64,000 nucleotides of DNA from JAUILA01 sp050289805 (GTDB lineage: Bacteria; Bacteroidota; Bacteroidia; Cytophagales; Cyclobacteriaceae): NCBI GenBank assembly GCA_050289805.1, contig JBNKGL010000006.1, positions 140,971 to 204,970 of the forward strand, written 5' to 3'. The notes under the pieces are model-generated. The model was not told the DNA's origin, did no database searches, and saw only the letters and a list, made by a program, of their open reading frames with translations. The first letter of the stretch is position 1; each line of letters starts with the position of its first letter. Below are positions 42,707 to 51,461 of the stretch, in pieces. Position numbers and translations under genes: made by a program.

Positions 42707-43384
42707 ATGATAAACTTAACTGCTTACCGCCGGCCAACCCTGTGGAAAAACATTTTGGCCTTTATGATTTCACTCACCTTCATGATCGTATGGCTTCCAT
42801 TCATCAGGTCAATCTTCGACGGATCCTCATATCCCTGGGGAACGCAATATTTTGGATTCACATTCTATGGAAATGGAATTACCACTGATTTCATTTTCGT
42901 CGTACTTCAGTTCCTTTTTTATGTATTCCTGATGTATTCCATATACCGGGTAAAGGATCGTACGATATTCTATGGTTTACTTCTGGTGTGGTTTGTCAAC
43001 GTATTCGGAAACCTGTTATACGACATTGCCGTGAATGGCGACAGCATGTTTCATGGCGAAACCCTCAACGTGCATATTTCCATTACCTGGATTGTCATAC
43101 CCCTGTCGGCACTCGCACTATTTTTGATTTATAAAGTAATCCGGGAAGATGCGGCCGGTCCGGCAGTCAATGATCCGTGGACTCGAAGGAATACACTCAT
43201 GGCAATCCTGATTTTGGGTCCTATTCCTGTGCAGGCGGTGTTGCTGGCTACCGGGGAACCGGATGGCCTGACCGATCAGATCGGTGTGCTCATGTCGATT
43301 GCACAATGTTTTCTGCTGCCGTTTATTTACCGGCCTTATAAAACCGTTCAGGAGTTCAGTAAAGTACAGACAGCCACGGAATAA
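42707..43384 (+). CDS. Multi-pass membrane protein next to LytTR regulator
   Basis: A 225-residue protein with about seven hydrophobic helices, such as TLWKNILAFMISLTFMIVWL, FIFVVLQFLFYVFLMYSIY and WIVIPLSALALFLIYKVI. It has no signal sequence and a basic C-terminus. No family is recognised. Its position behind a membrane LytTR gene, and a shared motif (AATTCATC ... AACTTCTA) upstream of both, suggest joint regulation. A terminator follows. Confidence 0.7.
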   Translation: MINLTAYRRPTLWKNILAFMISLTFMIVWLPFIRSIFDGSSYPWGTQYFGFTFYGNGITTDFIFVVLQFLFYVFLMYSIYRVKDRTIFYGLLLVWFVNVFGNLLYDIAVNGDSMFHGETLNVHISITWIVIPLSALALFLIYKVIREDAAGPAVNDPWTRRNTLMAILILGPIPVQAVLLATGEPDGLTDQIGVLMSIAQCFLLPFIYRPYKTVQEFSKVQTATE

Positions 43385-43400
43385 AGGTGGAAATGCCATT

Positions 43401-43430
43401 AAAAAAGGCCTGTATCAACAGGCCTTTTTT
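43401..43430. terminator. Bidirectional Rho-independent terminator
   Basis: AAAAAAGGCCTGT, the loop ATCA and ACAGGCCTTTTTT form a long perfect stem. It ends the plus-strand membrane protein gene and the minus-strand glucuronoxylan operon. Confidence 0.93.
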
Positions 43431-43433
43431 ATT

Positions 43434-44231
43434 TTATCCCTTGGGAAACAGGAACACAACCACCGCCCTGACGCCCCAATTTGCTTTGGCATTTTCCGGT
43501 GCCGCAAGGTTAAAGCGCGGACCGATAGCCAGTTGAACTTTTTGTTTCCCGAGGCTGGTAATTCCGCTCACAGAAGGATTCATCCAAACCAGGGTATTGT
43601 CACCCTTCCAGTTTTGAGTGATTTCAAAATTTGTACCGACCCCCGCACCTGATGCCCAGTTATAAAATAAGAAAGGCTGAAAAAACAGCTGACTCACATC
43701 CATGCGTTCATCATTTCCCGCGATACTCCAGATCTGATTGATCAGTGCTCCATAAGTGAATCCATTGGCCTGCCTCAATGCCACGACTGTGGGGCCAATT
43801 CCAAACTTGTCGGCGGTAAAGTAATCCTTGCCAATTGGAACAAGAAATACAGGGCCGGCACCCCAGGTAAACCCATTTTTGGAGGCTTTCGGACTGATAA
43901 ACCCGCTTATCACAGCATCACCAAAGCCCGTTTCCGTCTGGCCTTCCCCGGTAATATTATATTGACTGATTACCGGCAGAATTACCCTGGCTATCAGATT
44001 CAGATTTTCGGAAATGGAGACAGGGATAACGGGCTGAATATTCAGCAGGTAACGGGAGCCGTTATACGGGCCAATACCAAAATCCATATTATTCTGCAGC
44101 GGCGCGCTGATGAGTGATGCCACAGGGTTTGCCAATTCTTTCGCCAGTGCAGCAGCATCTTCCTGCGCGTAACATCGCGATGAAATCGAACTTAACATAC
44201 CAAGAAGAACAGAAATGTATAGGATTCTCAT
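43434..44231 (-). CDS. Outer-membrane beta-barrel (neuromedin-U-like/transporter family), last gene of the xylan operon
   Basis: A 265-residue exported protein (signal peptide ending SSRCYAQ). It opens with the family motif LANPVASLISAPLQNNMDFG and continues with many amphipathic strands (FGDAVISGFISP, VGTNFEITQNWKG, LAIGPRFNL), ending VVVFLFPKG. The family is annotated as putative outer-membrane transporters without proven substrate. Position at the end of the GH67-SDR-UxuA-GH43 operon (57-base gap) makes it a candidate outer-membrane channel for the acidic xylo-oligosaccharides. That link is inference from context alone. Confidence 0.8.
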   Translation of the reverse strand: MRILYISVLLGMLSSISSRCYAQEDAAALAKELANPVASLISAPLQNNMDFGIGPYNGSRYLLNIQPVIPVSISENLNLIARVILPVISQYNITGEGQTETGFGDAVISGFISPKASKNGFTWGAGPVFLVPIGKDYFTADKFGIGPTVVALRQANGFTYGALINQIWSIAGNDERMDVSQLFFQPFLFYNWASGAGVGTNFEITQNWKGDNTLVWMNPSVSGITSLGKQKVQLAIGPRFNLAAPENAKANWGVRAVVVFLFPKG

Positions 44232-44288
44232 CGCTTATATTTTTTTATTGCCTAACTGTAATTTGAATAATATGTTCAACTATTAGCA

Positions 44289-45341
44289 TCAGTCCTTGTA
44301 TGCATCTAATGTCTGAATGGTTCCATCCGGATTATATTTCAGCTCTTTTACCTTTACACTTCGGAGGTGGGTCTTTCCGCCTGACAATGAGCTATCATGG
44401 AAGAATAAGTACCATTTTCCCTTGTATTCAACAATCGAGTGATGGTTGGTCCACCCGATAACCGGTTTGAGAACAACTCCCCGATATGTAAAGGGGCCAT
44501 AGGGATTATCCCCTGTTGCGTATGAGATGGTATGGGTATCACCTGTAGAATAGGATAAATAATAAGTGCCGTTATATTTATGCACCCATGCGGCTTCAAA
44601 AAACCTCCTGTCATTATCCCCGGTTGTTATGGGTGCACCATTCTCATCCAGGATCTGAATATCGCGCGGTGCTTCACTAAAGGATAACATATCTCCGCTC
44701 AACTTTGCCATTTTAGGGTTGATGGCAGGCTTGTCATTTGCCGGATAAACATCATTGCCCACATAGCTGCCGGTTTCCCATCGCTGAAGCTGACCGCCCC
44801 AGATCCCTCCGAAATACATATAGTATGAGCCATCAGAATCCTTGAAAACAGCCGGGTCTATACTATAGCTTCCTTCCATAGGCTTATCTTCAGGCTTGAA
44901 TGGTCCGGCAGGATTTGAAGAGGTTGCAACACCGATTCGGAAGATGCCATCCGAATCTTTGGCAGGAAAATAAAGGTAATAGGTTCCGTTTTTCTCTGCT
45001 GCATCCGGAGCCCACATTTGCTTTGCCGCCCATGGAACATCATCCACGTGCAGAGCGATCCCATGATCCTTTACAGCCCCGCCAACCTTTTTCAGGGAAA
45101 AGACATGATAGTCCTGCATGTTAAAATGGCTGCCAAGGTCATCTTCAGGAATGCCTGATTCATAATCGTGGGACGGATAAATATAGATCTTGCCTTCAAA
45201 TACATGGGCAGAAGGATCTGCCGTATAGATATCTGTAATAATTGGCTTGTCTCCCGTGGAGTTTTCCTGTGCACTGAGCGGTACGGAGATCCAGGTGATG
45301 ATCAGAAAGCAAATGGTGTAGATTATTTGGTTCGTCTTCAT
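44289..45341 (-). CDS. GH43 family enzyme (beta-xylosidase/alpha-L-arabinofuranosidase type)
   Basis: A secreted five-bladed propeller hydrolase of 350 residues from ATG 45341; a GTG at 45353 is less likely. The signal peptide is IIYTICFLIITWISVPLSAQ. The general base lies in IYTADPSAHVFEGKIYIYPS, the pKa modulator in YSIDPAVFKDSDGSYYMYFG and the acid in FEAAWVHKYNGTYYLSYS. These are the three GH43 catalytic acids in order. Location six to nineteen bases after UxuA in a glucuronoxylan operon favours release of xylose or arabinose from xylan side chains. Confidence 0.9.
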   Translation of the reverse strand: MKTNQIIYTICFLIITWISVPLSAQENSTGDKPIITDIYTADPSAHVFEGKIYIYPSHDYESGIPEDDLGSHFNMQDYHVFSLKKVGGAVKDHGIALHVDDVPWAAKQMWAPDAAEKNGTYYLYFPAKDSDGIFRIGVATSSNPAGPFKPEDKPMEGSYSIDPAVFKDSDGSYYMYFGGIWGGQLQRWETGSYVGNDVYPANDKPAINPKMAKLSGDMLSFSEAPRDIQILDENGAPITTGDNDRRFFEAAWVHKYNGTYYLSYSTGDTHTISYATGDNPYGPFTYRGVVLKPVIGWTNHHSIVEYKGKWYLFFHDSSLSGGKTHLRSVKVKELKYNPDGTIQTLDAYKD

Positions 45342-45359
45342 AATTTTTTTCACTGATTT

Positions 45360-46523
45360 TTATTGATTCAATTTAAATAATATTCCTGTTTCCAGCCCTG
45401 TTATTTCGGCTAATCCTTTCATTCGTCCCATGAGCGAATAGCCAGGGTACGCATCTTTATGGATCTCAGCGTCAAACAGAAATCCATGGTCCGGCCGTAC
45501 CGGCAAAGCAGTATTTCGCTTTTTCATGATTAACAGAATTTTTTCAATGATTTCCTCCATTGGATTGTCGCCATCCAGGTGGGGAGATTCCCTGAAGTTC
45601 CTGTTACCCGATTTTAACACGTTTCTAAGGTGCAGAAAATGAATGCGGTCTTGAAAGGCATCTAGAAAGGCAGGCAGAAGATTCCCCTCGTGCGCACCCA
45701 ATGAACCACTACAGAAACATAGTCCGTTTGAAAGCGATGGCACCGCATTGAATATTTTAACTGCATCATCCATCGTACTCATAATTCGCGGCAGTCCGAG
45801 GAGTGAAAATGGAGGATCATCAGGGTGGATCGCCAGCGTACTGCCTGCTTCTTCTGCCACCGGTACAACGGCTTCCAGGAAATATATCAGGTTCTCCCGA
45901 AACGTGTCTTCTTTGATTCCTGAATACCCATCCAGAAGTGATAGTACTTGTTCCGGAGTGAAATGAACCGATGATCCCGGCAATCCTAAAAGTACGGTTT
46001 GGAAAAGCTGTGTTCGCTGATTTTCGGAAAGGGATTCAGCATGGGCCGCCGCCGCCAGTTGTTCATTTTCAGAATAACTCTCATCTGCGCCCGGTCTTTT
46101 CAATAAATGAATATCAAAGCAGGCAAATGCTGTCGAATCAAATGAAAGAGTCAGGGACCCATCAGGATTCCGGTGATGGTGATCGGTTCTGATCCAGTCA
46201 AGTACTGGCATAAAATTGTAGGTGATCACATGAATACCACAGGCAGCCAGGTTGCGGATGCTTTGTTTGTAGTTTTCAATATGCTTCAGCCGGTTTCTCC
46301 TCCCCCGTTTGATATCCTCATGAACCGGCAGGCTCTCAACCACCACCCATTTCAACCCGGCCGCAGAGATCAGTTGCTGGTGTTCCTCAATGGCTTCAAT
46401 GCTCCAGACTTCTCCTACCGGCACCTGGTGCAATGCCGAAACAATGCCTTCACATCCGGCCTGGCGCAATTCCAGCAATGATACCGGATCCTGCGGGCCG
46501 AACCAGCGCATCGTTTTTAACAT
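45360..46523 (-). CDS. uxuA: Mannonate dehydratase
   Basis: A 387-residue cytoplasmic TIM-barrel enzyme converting D-mannonate to 2-keto-3-deoxygluconate. The start MLKTMRWFGPQDPVSL at 46523 is chosen because GGAG precedes it by a suitable distance; ATG codons further upstream overlap the SDR stop. Metal and substrate residues are visible in AIHPDDPPFSLLGLPRI, FCSGSLGAHEGN, IHFLHLRNV and the closing VRPDHGFLFDAE. It lies 16 bases after the SDR gene, so the operon encodes two consecutive steps of glucuronate degradation. KdgK and KdgA, the next steps, are not in the window. Confidence 0.95.
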   Translation of the reverse strand: MLKTMRWFGPQDPVSLLELRQAGCEGIVSALHQVPVGEVWSIEAIEEHQQLISAAGLKWVVVESLPVHEDIKRGRRNRLKHIENYKQSIRNLAACGIHVITYNFMPVLDWIRTDHHHRNPDGSLTLSFDSTAFACFDIHLLKRPGADESYSENEQLAAAAHAESLSENQRTQLFQTVLLGLPGSSVHFTPEQVLSLLDGYSGIKEDTFRENLIYFLEAVVPVAEEAGSTLAIHPDDPPFSLLGLPRIMSTMDDAVKIFNAVPSLSNGLCFCSGSLGAHEGNLLPAFLDAFQDRIHFLHLRNVLKSGNRNFRESPHLDGDNPMEEIIEKILLIMKKRNTALPVRPDHGFLFDAEIHKDAYPGYSLMGRMKGLAEITGLETGILFKLNQ

Positions 46524-46539
46524 TTTCACTCCTTCCATA

Positions 46540-47280
46540 TCAGAAGCCAATGCTGTTACCTCCATCAACCGGCAGAACTACGCCGGTAGTAAACCTGGAA
46601 TGTTCGGTTGCCAGAAAGTAAACTGCTTCGGCAACGTCATCAGGATTCCCGAGAGCATTCATCGGAGTTCTTCCCAGAACCTTGTTTTTCCGCGCGGGAT
46701 CTGAATCCAATGCTTTGGCAGACATGGGGGTCTTGATAAATCCGGGGGCGACGCAATTGACCCGGATGCCATCCGGTGCCAGTTCCACGGCCATTGCCCT
46801 TGTCATTCCCTCCACTGCCGTTTTACTTGCCGTATAGGCGATGACATACGGAATACCGTATTGAGCGGCCATCGAAGATATATTTACAATACTTCCATTA
46901 CCCTGCCCGCGCATCACTTTTACAACCTCACGGCTGATGGCAAATATGCTTTGTACGTTTGTATGGAGAATTGAGGAGAAGTCATGATCCGAGACTTCGG
47001 TAAAAGGCTTCTTCATGTTGATGCCGGCATTATTGACCAGGATATCGATCGAACCGGCTTCCGCAGAAATTTCATTTATCAGCTCCGGAATTTCTGAAAG
47101 CTTATCCAGATCGAATACCTTGATGCGGGCATTTGAACCCAGCAATTCTTTCGCATTTTGGAGTTTCGAGGCAGTCCGGCCAACCAGGTATGTTAAAATG
47201 CCTTCAGCGCACATTTTGGATGCAATCGCAAAACCGATGCCTGATCCCGCTCCTGTTACAATGGCTACTTTACTTTTCAT
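46540..47280 (-). CDS. SDR oxidoreductase, probable fructuronate reductase (D-mannonate-forming)
   Basis: A 246-residue short-chain dehydrogenase. The nucleotide loop is TGAGSGIGFAIASKM, NNAGINMKKPF follows, and the active site has NISSMAAQYG with the catalytic YTASK. The classical UxuB belongs to the mannitol dehydrogenase family, but the UxuB (YjmF) of Bacillus is an SDR, so this protein between GH67 and UxuA fits the same step (family knowledge plus context). It would reduce D-fructuronate to D-mannonate. It sits nine bases after the GH67 stop and 16 bases before UxuA. Confidence 0.85.
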   Translation of the reverse strand: MKSKVAIVTGAGSGIGFAIASKMCAEGILTYLVGRTASKLQNAKELLGSNARIKVFDLDKLSEIPELINEISAEAGSIDILVNNAGINMKKPFTEVSDHDFSSILHTNVQSIFAISREVVKVMRGQGNGSIVNISSMAAQYGIPYVIAYTASKTAVEGMTRAMAVELAPDGIRVNCVAPGFIKTPMSAKALDSDPARKNKVLGRTPMNALGNPDDVAEAVYFLATEHSRFTTGVVLPVDGGNSIGF

Positions 47281-47289
47281 TCTGTTAAA

Positions 47290-49491
47290 TTAATCCCAGC
47301 TTGGACGAATTCCCGGGGCATAGGGAAATTTTAATGATTTATAATAAGAAAGATCATGGTCCGGCGGCGTCATCTCTGAGGGAAACGGAAGGCCGGAAAA
47401 CTCCTGGAAATAGGACATACAGGCATTTTTCCACCATTTGGCCTCTTCAAATTGAATTTCCAGATGCATTAATACTTCATTATATCGTTCATTGTCCACA
47501 TAGGACTCCAATGATCTCCATGTTTCCAGCATTTGCTCCACTTCATTCACTCCCTGCTGGTATTTAATTCCCAGATTATCCCAAAGTGTTCTGCCATTAC
47601 TCAATTTATGCGTCCAGGGAACATGATGAAACCACAGGAGATATTCCTCCGGTATTTTTTCCGGATCACTTAATATTTCCGCCAACGGGGGTGCATAGTC
47701 ATTTATCGCTCCGCTGCCTGTGCTGGCAGTACGGTCAAATCCGATACCTTCCTTATCAGCTTTATGGTAATATACAGAAGTCCAGTCGGGCCGGGACATA
47801 TTGCTGATCCACGGACCGGGTCCGTAATGATGACCGGCATCCATGATATGATGAAGGCCCAGGGGAGTCATATAGGAAACAGGCATTTCCCTTGAATTAA
47901 GAAGTTCGGGCAGAAATTTATCTATAAAATCAGGTTCGGTGGTGAATGTCATTCCCATCCATTCCTTCGCGATCTCTTCCACTGAATAATTCGGATCCCA
48001 GGCAAGTTTTCCAAACCCATACCAGTTGGCCTGTCCAAATATATGTCCCGTCCAGTTGATATCGGAACCAATATTCGCAACCCCGGCCATTCCGGTCAGC
48101 TTGTGATTTTCTTCTGTCCCGTCGATGATCCCCGCCACTGTGGATGTATTTTTTGGACGGTAAGTTTTTGATTGAAGTACTTCCTCAAACAGCTTTGGCA
48201 GGTATACAAGATGGGTGCTGAATCCCAGATACTCCTGGGTTATCTGAAATTCCATCATTAAAGGTGTTTCAGGCATTGCCCCGAACATGGGGTGAAATGG
48301 TTCCCTCGGCTGGAAATCAATAGGGCCATTTTTAACCTGTATGAGTACATTATCGGCAAATTTCCCATCATAGGGGACGAACTCTTTTGATGCCTGGCTT
48401 GCCCGGTCCGCTCCCTCATCCGGAGAATATACAAAAGCCCGCCAAATAACAACACCGCCATGTGGTTCAACGGCAGCGGCCAGCATATTGGCACCGTCAA
48501 CATGGTTCCGGCCATAATTCTGCGGACCGGGCTGACCTTCTGAATTAGCCTTTACCAGGAATCCCCCGAAGTCAGGAATTTCAGTATAAATTTCATCTGC
48601 CTTATTCTTCCACCATTTTGCAACATCAGGATTCAGCGGATCCGCAGTCTCCAGGTCTCCCAGCTCTACAGGAGCTGAAAATCGGGCCGTCAGGTAGACT
48701 TTGATTCCGTAAGGCCGAAAGACATCAGCAAGAGCCTTTACCTTTTCCAGGTAATGATCGGTAAGTATCAGGGCATTGGCATTTACGTTGGTCAAGGCAG
48801 TCCCGTTAATGCCTATCGATGCATTGGCGCGGGCATAGTCGATGTATCGCTGGTCAATATACCCGGGCAATTTTTGCCAGTTCCAGATGGAAGCACCGGC
48901 ATACCCCCGCTCAACAGTCCGGTCGAGGTTGTCCCAGTGATTCAGCATTCTCAATTTGATTTTCGGGGAATCTGAAAATTGAATGCCGCTGAGGTCCTCA
49001 TGCAATTGCATCCGTTGCAGCACATTGAAAGTACCGTAGAGCAAGCCAATACTGGTTTTGGCAGTAATGACGAGGCGGTCGGTTCCGTTGATCTTTCGGG
49101 TGAAAATAATAAAGCCTTCATCATTGATGTCTGGCAATGCAACTTCGCTGAAAATATCCGGTAGGTCTGAAATAACGGCTATGACAAGTGTAGTGCTTTC
49201 TTCATAGCCCGAGCTGATTTGCGGCTGTTGGTTCAGCATTTTAGTGAGCCCCAGGCGGAGTTCGGCTGTGATGGCCGGAATTGATATGCCATTGCCTGCC
49301 ACCATGATGTTTGTTGAAAAATCACTATACTGCGATCTGATTTCATCATTTTCGATGTAGGAATAGCGGAGCCATAGTTCATAACCATTTTCACTGTAGG
49401 CAGGAAGGGATGCGAATATCCAAAGTAACGGAATCCAAAGATTACGGAATTGGAACACGGACTTATTACAGTTGAATTTTGTAAAGCTCAC
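47290..49491 (-). CDS. GH67 alpha-glucuronidase, exported
   Basis: A 733-residue enzyme that removes 4-O-methyl-glucuronic acid from the non-reducing end of aldouronic acids derived from xylan. A signal peptide precedes YELWLRY. An N-terminal beta sandwich covers about 25-150. The TIM barrel carries VKANSEGQPGPQNYGRNHVD with the acid Glu, and VLIQVKNGPIDFQPREPFHP with the two catalytic carboxylates. DAGHHYGPGPWI is a conserved C-terminal block. The start is GTG at 49491, with GTG 49458 as an alternative. It is first in a minus-strand operon and lies 52 bases from the divergent TRAP genes. Confidence 0.95.
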   Translation of the reverse strand: MSFTKFNCNKSVFQFRNLWIPLLWIFASLPAYSENGYELWLRYSYIENDEIRSQYSDFSTNIMVAGNGISIPAITAELRLGLTKMLNQQPQISSGYEESTTLVIAVISDLPDIFSEVALPDINDEGFIIFTRKINGTDRLVITAKTSIGLLYGTFNVLQRMQLHEDLSGIQFSDSPKIKLRMLNHWDNLDRTVERGYAGASIWNWQKLPGYIDQRYIDYARANASIGINGTALTNVNANALILTDHYLEKVKALADVFRPYGIKVYLTARFSAPVELGDLETADPLNPDVAKWWKNKADEIYTEIPDFGGFLVKANSEGQPGPQNYGRNHVDGANMLAAAVEPHGGVVIWRAFVYSPDEGADRASQASKEFVPYDGKFADNVLIQVKNGPIDFQPREPFHPMFGAMPETPLMMEFQITQEYLGFSTHLVYLPKLFEEVLQSKTYRPKNTSTVAGIIDGTEENHKLTGMAGVANIGSDINWTGHIFGQANWYGFGKLAWDPNYSVEEIAKEWMGMTFTTEPDFIDKFLPELLNSREMPVSYMTPLGLHHIMDAGHHYGPGPWISNMSRPDWTSVYYHKADKEGIGFDRTASTGSGAINDYAPPLAEILSDPEKIPEEYLLWFHHVPWTHKLSNGRTLWDNLGIKYQQGVNEVEQMLETWRSLESYVDNERYNEVLMHLEIQFEEAKWWKNACMSYFQEFSGLPFPSEMTPPDHDLSYYKSLKFPYAPGIRPSWD

Positions 49492-49543
49492 GGGCGCAAT
49501 TATTTTTGGTGCATTTTAAGATAGCAAATTATGAAATACAATA

Positions 49544-50026
49544 ATGCGAAAAACTGTTGACCGGTTCATAGCGACTTTACTTGCTATTCTATTGGCATTG
49601 ATGACACTGGATGTGCTTTATGGAGTGTTCACGCGATATTTACTTGATAATCAAAGTGAATGGACCGATGAGCTTTCGAGGTATCTCATGATTTGGGTAA
49701 GCATTCTTGGGGCGGCCTATGTTGCGGGAAAAAGCAATCACATTGCCATTGATCTTTTTAAGCGGGGCCGCTACCCCGGCAGGGAACGAAACCTGCAAAT
49801 TTTCATTACAAGCGTTGTTCTTGTTTTTGTGATCGTAGTATTCCTTATCGGCGGAATACGATATGCATTCCTCACATTCAGTCTCGGACAAACATCAGCC
49901 TCCCTGAATATACCGGTGGGTTACGTCTACCTGATCCTTCCGGTTTCCGGTATTTTCATTTGCTTTTACAAAATTCATGATCTGCTCAGGCTGGTCAGGA
50001 ATAAAACCGATAGCCCATGGAAATAG
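49544..50026 (+). CDS. dctQ: TRAP transporter small permease (DctQ type)
   Basis: A 160-residue inner-membrane protein with four helices. The family hallmark region DVLYGVFTRYLLDNQSEWTD is followed by ELSRYLMIWVSILGAAYV and, later, LNIPVGYVYLILPVSGIF. It pairs with the large permease, whose start overlaps its stop by ten bases. TRAP systems import carboxylates such as uronic acids using a sodium gradient and a periplasmic binding protein. No DctP gene is adjacent or elsewhere in the window. Confidence 0.93.
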   Translation: MRKTVDRFIATLLAILLALMTLDVLYGVFTRYLLDNQSEWTDELSRYLMIWVSILGAAYVAGKSNHIAIDLFKRGRYPGRERNLQIFITSVVLVFVIVVFLIGGIRYAFLTFSLGQTSASLNIPVGYVYLILPVSGIFICFYKIHDLLRLVRNKTDSPWK

Positions 50027-51309
50027 CAATCCTCTTGCTCAGTTTTTTTATTTTAATGGCGCTTCGTGTTCCCATCGCATGGAGTATTGGCATTGCATCG
50101 TTGCTTACCATCCTAACCGGCATGAGTTCGATGGCGGCGATTACCACCATGTCTCAGCGCATACTTACCGGGCTTGACAGTACTTCAATACTGGCGATAC
50201 CTTTTTTTATCCTTGCCGGTCATATCATGAAAACGGGAGGCATCGCCAGGAGGCTGGTAAATTTTGCCAAAGCACTGGTTGGGGGGTTGCCGGGCGGACT
50301 GGCACATGTGAATATTCTGGCAGCGATGCTTTTTGGCGCAATCGCAGGTTCTGCAGGTGCCGCCGCCGCATCCATAGGAAGTTTCATGTCGAAGGAGATG
50401 CGCGATGAAGGATACAGCGAAGGTTATGGTGTTGCTGTGAATGTGACCTCAGCAACGACCGGTTTACTGATACCGCCCAGCAATATTTTTATTATTTACT
50501 CCCTTGCCAGCGGTGGCGTAAGTATCGGGGCATTATTTTTAGCGGGCTATCTACCAGGGATACTTACGGGCCTTTTACTCATGGTCGTAGCCTATATTTA
50601 TGCAATAAAGCGCAAGTTTAAGACCGGAAGGACGCACTCCTTCATCGAGATCATTAAGGCTTTTTTAGCAGCATTACCCAGCTTGCTCCTCCTTGTCGTG
50701 ATCATGGGTGGTATCGTTGCCGGTATTTTTACAGCCACAGAAGCCTCTGCTGTGGCAGTTTTATACTGTTTTCTACTTGCACTGCTTTACAGGGAAATCT
50801 CGGTAAAGGATATTCCCCGAATGCTGATTGAGGCATCGGGCACTATTGCGGTCGTCATGCTTCTGATTGCCATGTCGATTGCCATGTCGTGGGTCCTTTC
50901 TTTTGAAAATATTCCTGCACAGGTGACAGATTACCTTTTTCAAATGGATGCGTCACCCTGGGTTACGATCCTGCTGATCAATGTAATTCTTTTGCTGGTT
51001 GGAATCTTCATGGATATGACGCCGGCGGTATTAATTTTTACACCCATTTTTCTGCCGGTAGTAACATCCATGGGCATAGACCCCGTGCATTTTGGGATCA
51101 TTATGGTTCTGAACCTTTGCATAGGACTCTGTACTCCGCCGGTTGGTGCGGTTTTGTTCATTGGGGTAAGTGTTGCTGAAACAACGGTTCAGAAAGTAAT
51201 CCGGCCGTTGCTTCCTTTCTTTGCGGTCATGCTGCTTGCCTTATTGCTGATCAGTATTTTTCCTGAAATTTCACTCTGGCTTCCGTCCCGGTTTGGTTTC
51301 ATTGAATAG
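50017..51309 (+). CDS. dctM: TRAP transporter large permease (DctM type)
   Basis: A 430-residue inner-membrane protein with about 12 helices, the ion-coupled translocation subunit. Signatures include PIAWSIGIASLLTILTGMS, AMLFGAIAGSAGAAAASIG, TTGLLIPPSNIFIIYSLASG and a second-half motif LNLCIGLCTPPVGAVLFIGV. Translationally coupled to DctQ. It faces away from the GH67 operon across a 52-base promoter region, so glucuronate or aldouronate import is the leading hypothesis. The binding protein is missing here. Confidence 0.95.
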   Translation: MEIAILLLSFFILMALRVPIAWSIGIASLLTILTGMSSMAAITTMSQRILTGLDSTSILAIPFFILAGHIMKTGGIARRLVNFAKALVGGLPGGLAHVNILAAMLFGAIAGSAGAAAASIGSFMSKEMRDEGYSEGYGVAVNVTSATTGLLIPPSNIFIIYSLASGGVSIGALFLAGYLPGILTGLLLMVVAYIYAIKRKFKTGRTHSFIEIIKAFLAALPSLLLLVVIMGGIVAGIFTATEASAVAVLYCFLLALLYREISVKDIPRMLIEASGTIAVVMLLIAMSIAMSWVLSFENIPAQVTDYLFQMDASPWVTILLINVILLLVGIFMDMTPAVLIFTPIFLPVVTSMGIDPVHFGIIMVLNLCIGLCTPPVGAVLFIGVSVAETTVQKVIRPLLPFFAVMLLALLLISIFPEISLWLPSRFGFIE

Positions 51310-51461
51310 GACAGATCAGCAGGTGCAGCCGTATCTCTTGCAACCGTTTGCGTAATTTATTTTGATGGAAATAAAATTTAACTAATCTTTAAACTCGAAA
51401 AATTGCCGATAGCAGAAATATGCATGAAGCATGGTTCCTTTAAACTTGTAAATCTTAACAT

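Noticed and set aside
47290..49491. Frameshift or truncation in GH67
   Set aside because: The reading frame is continuous for 733 residues and has the full set of catalytic motifs.
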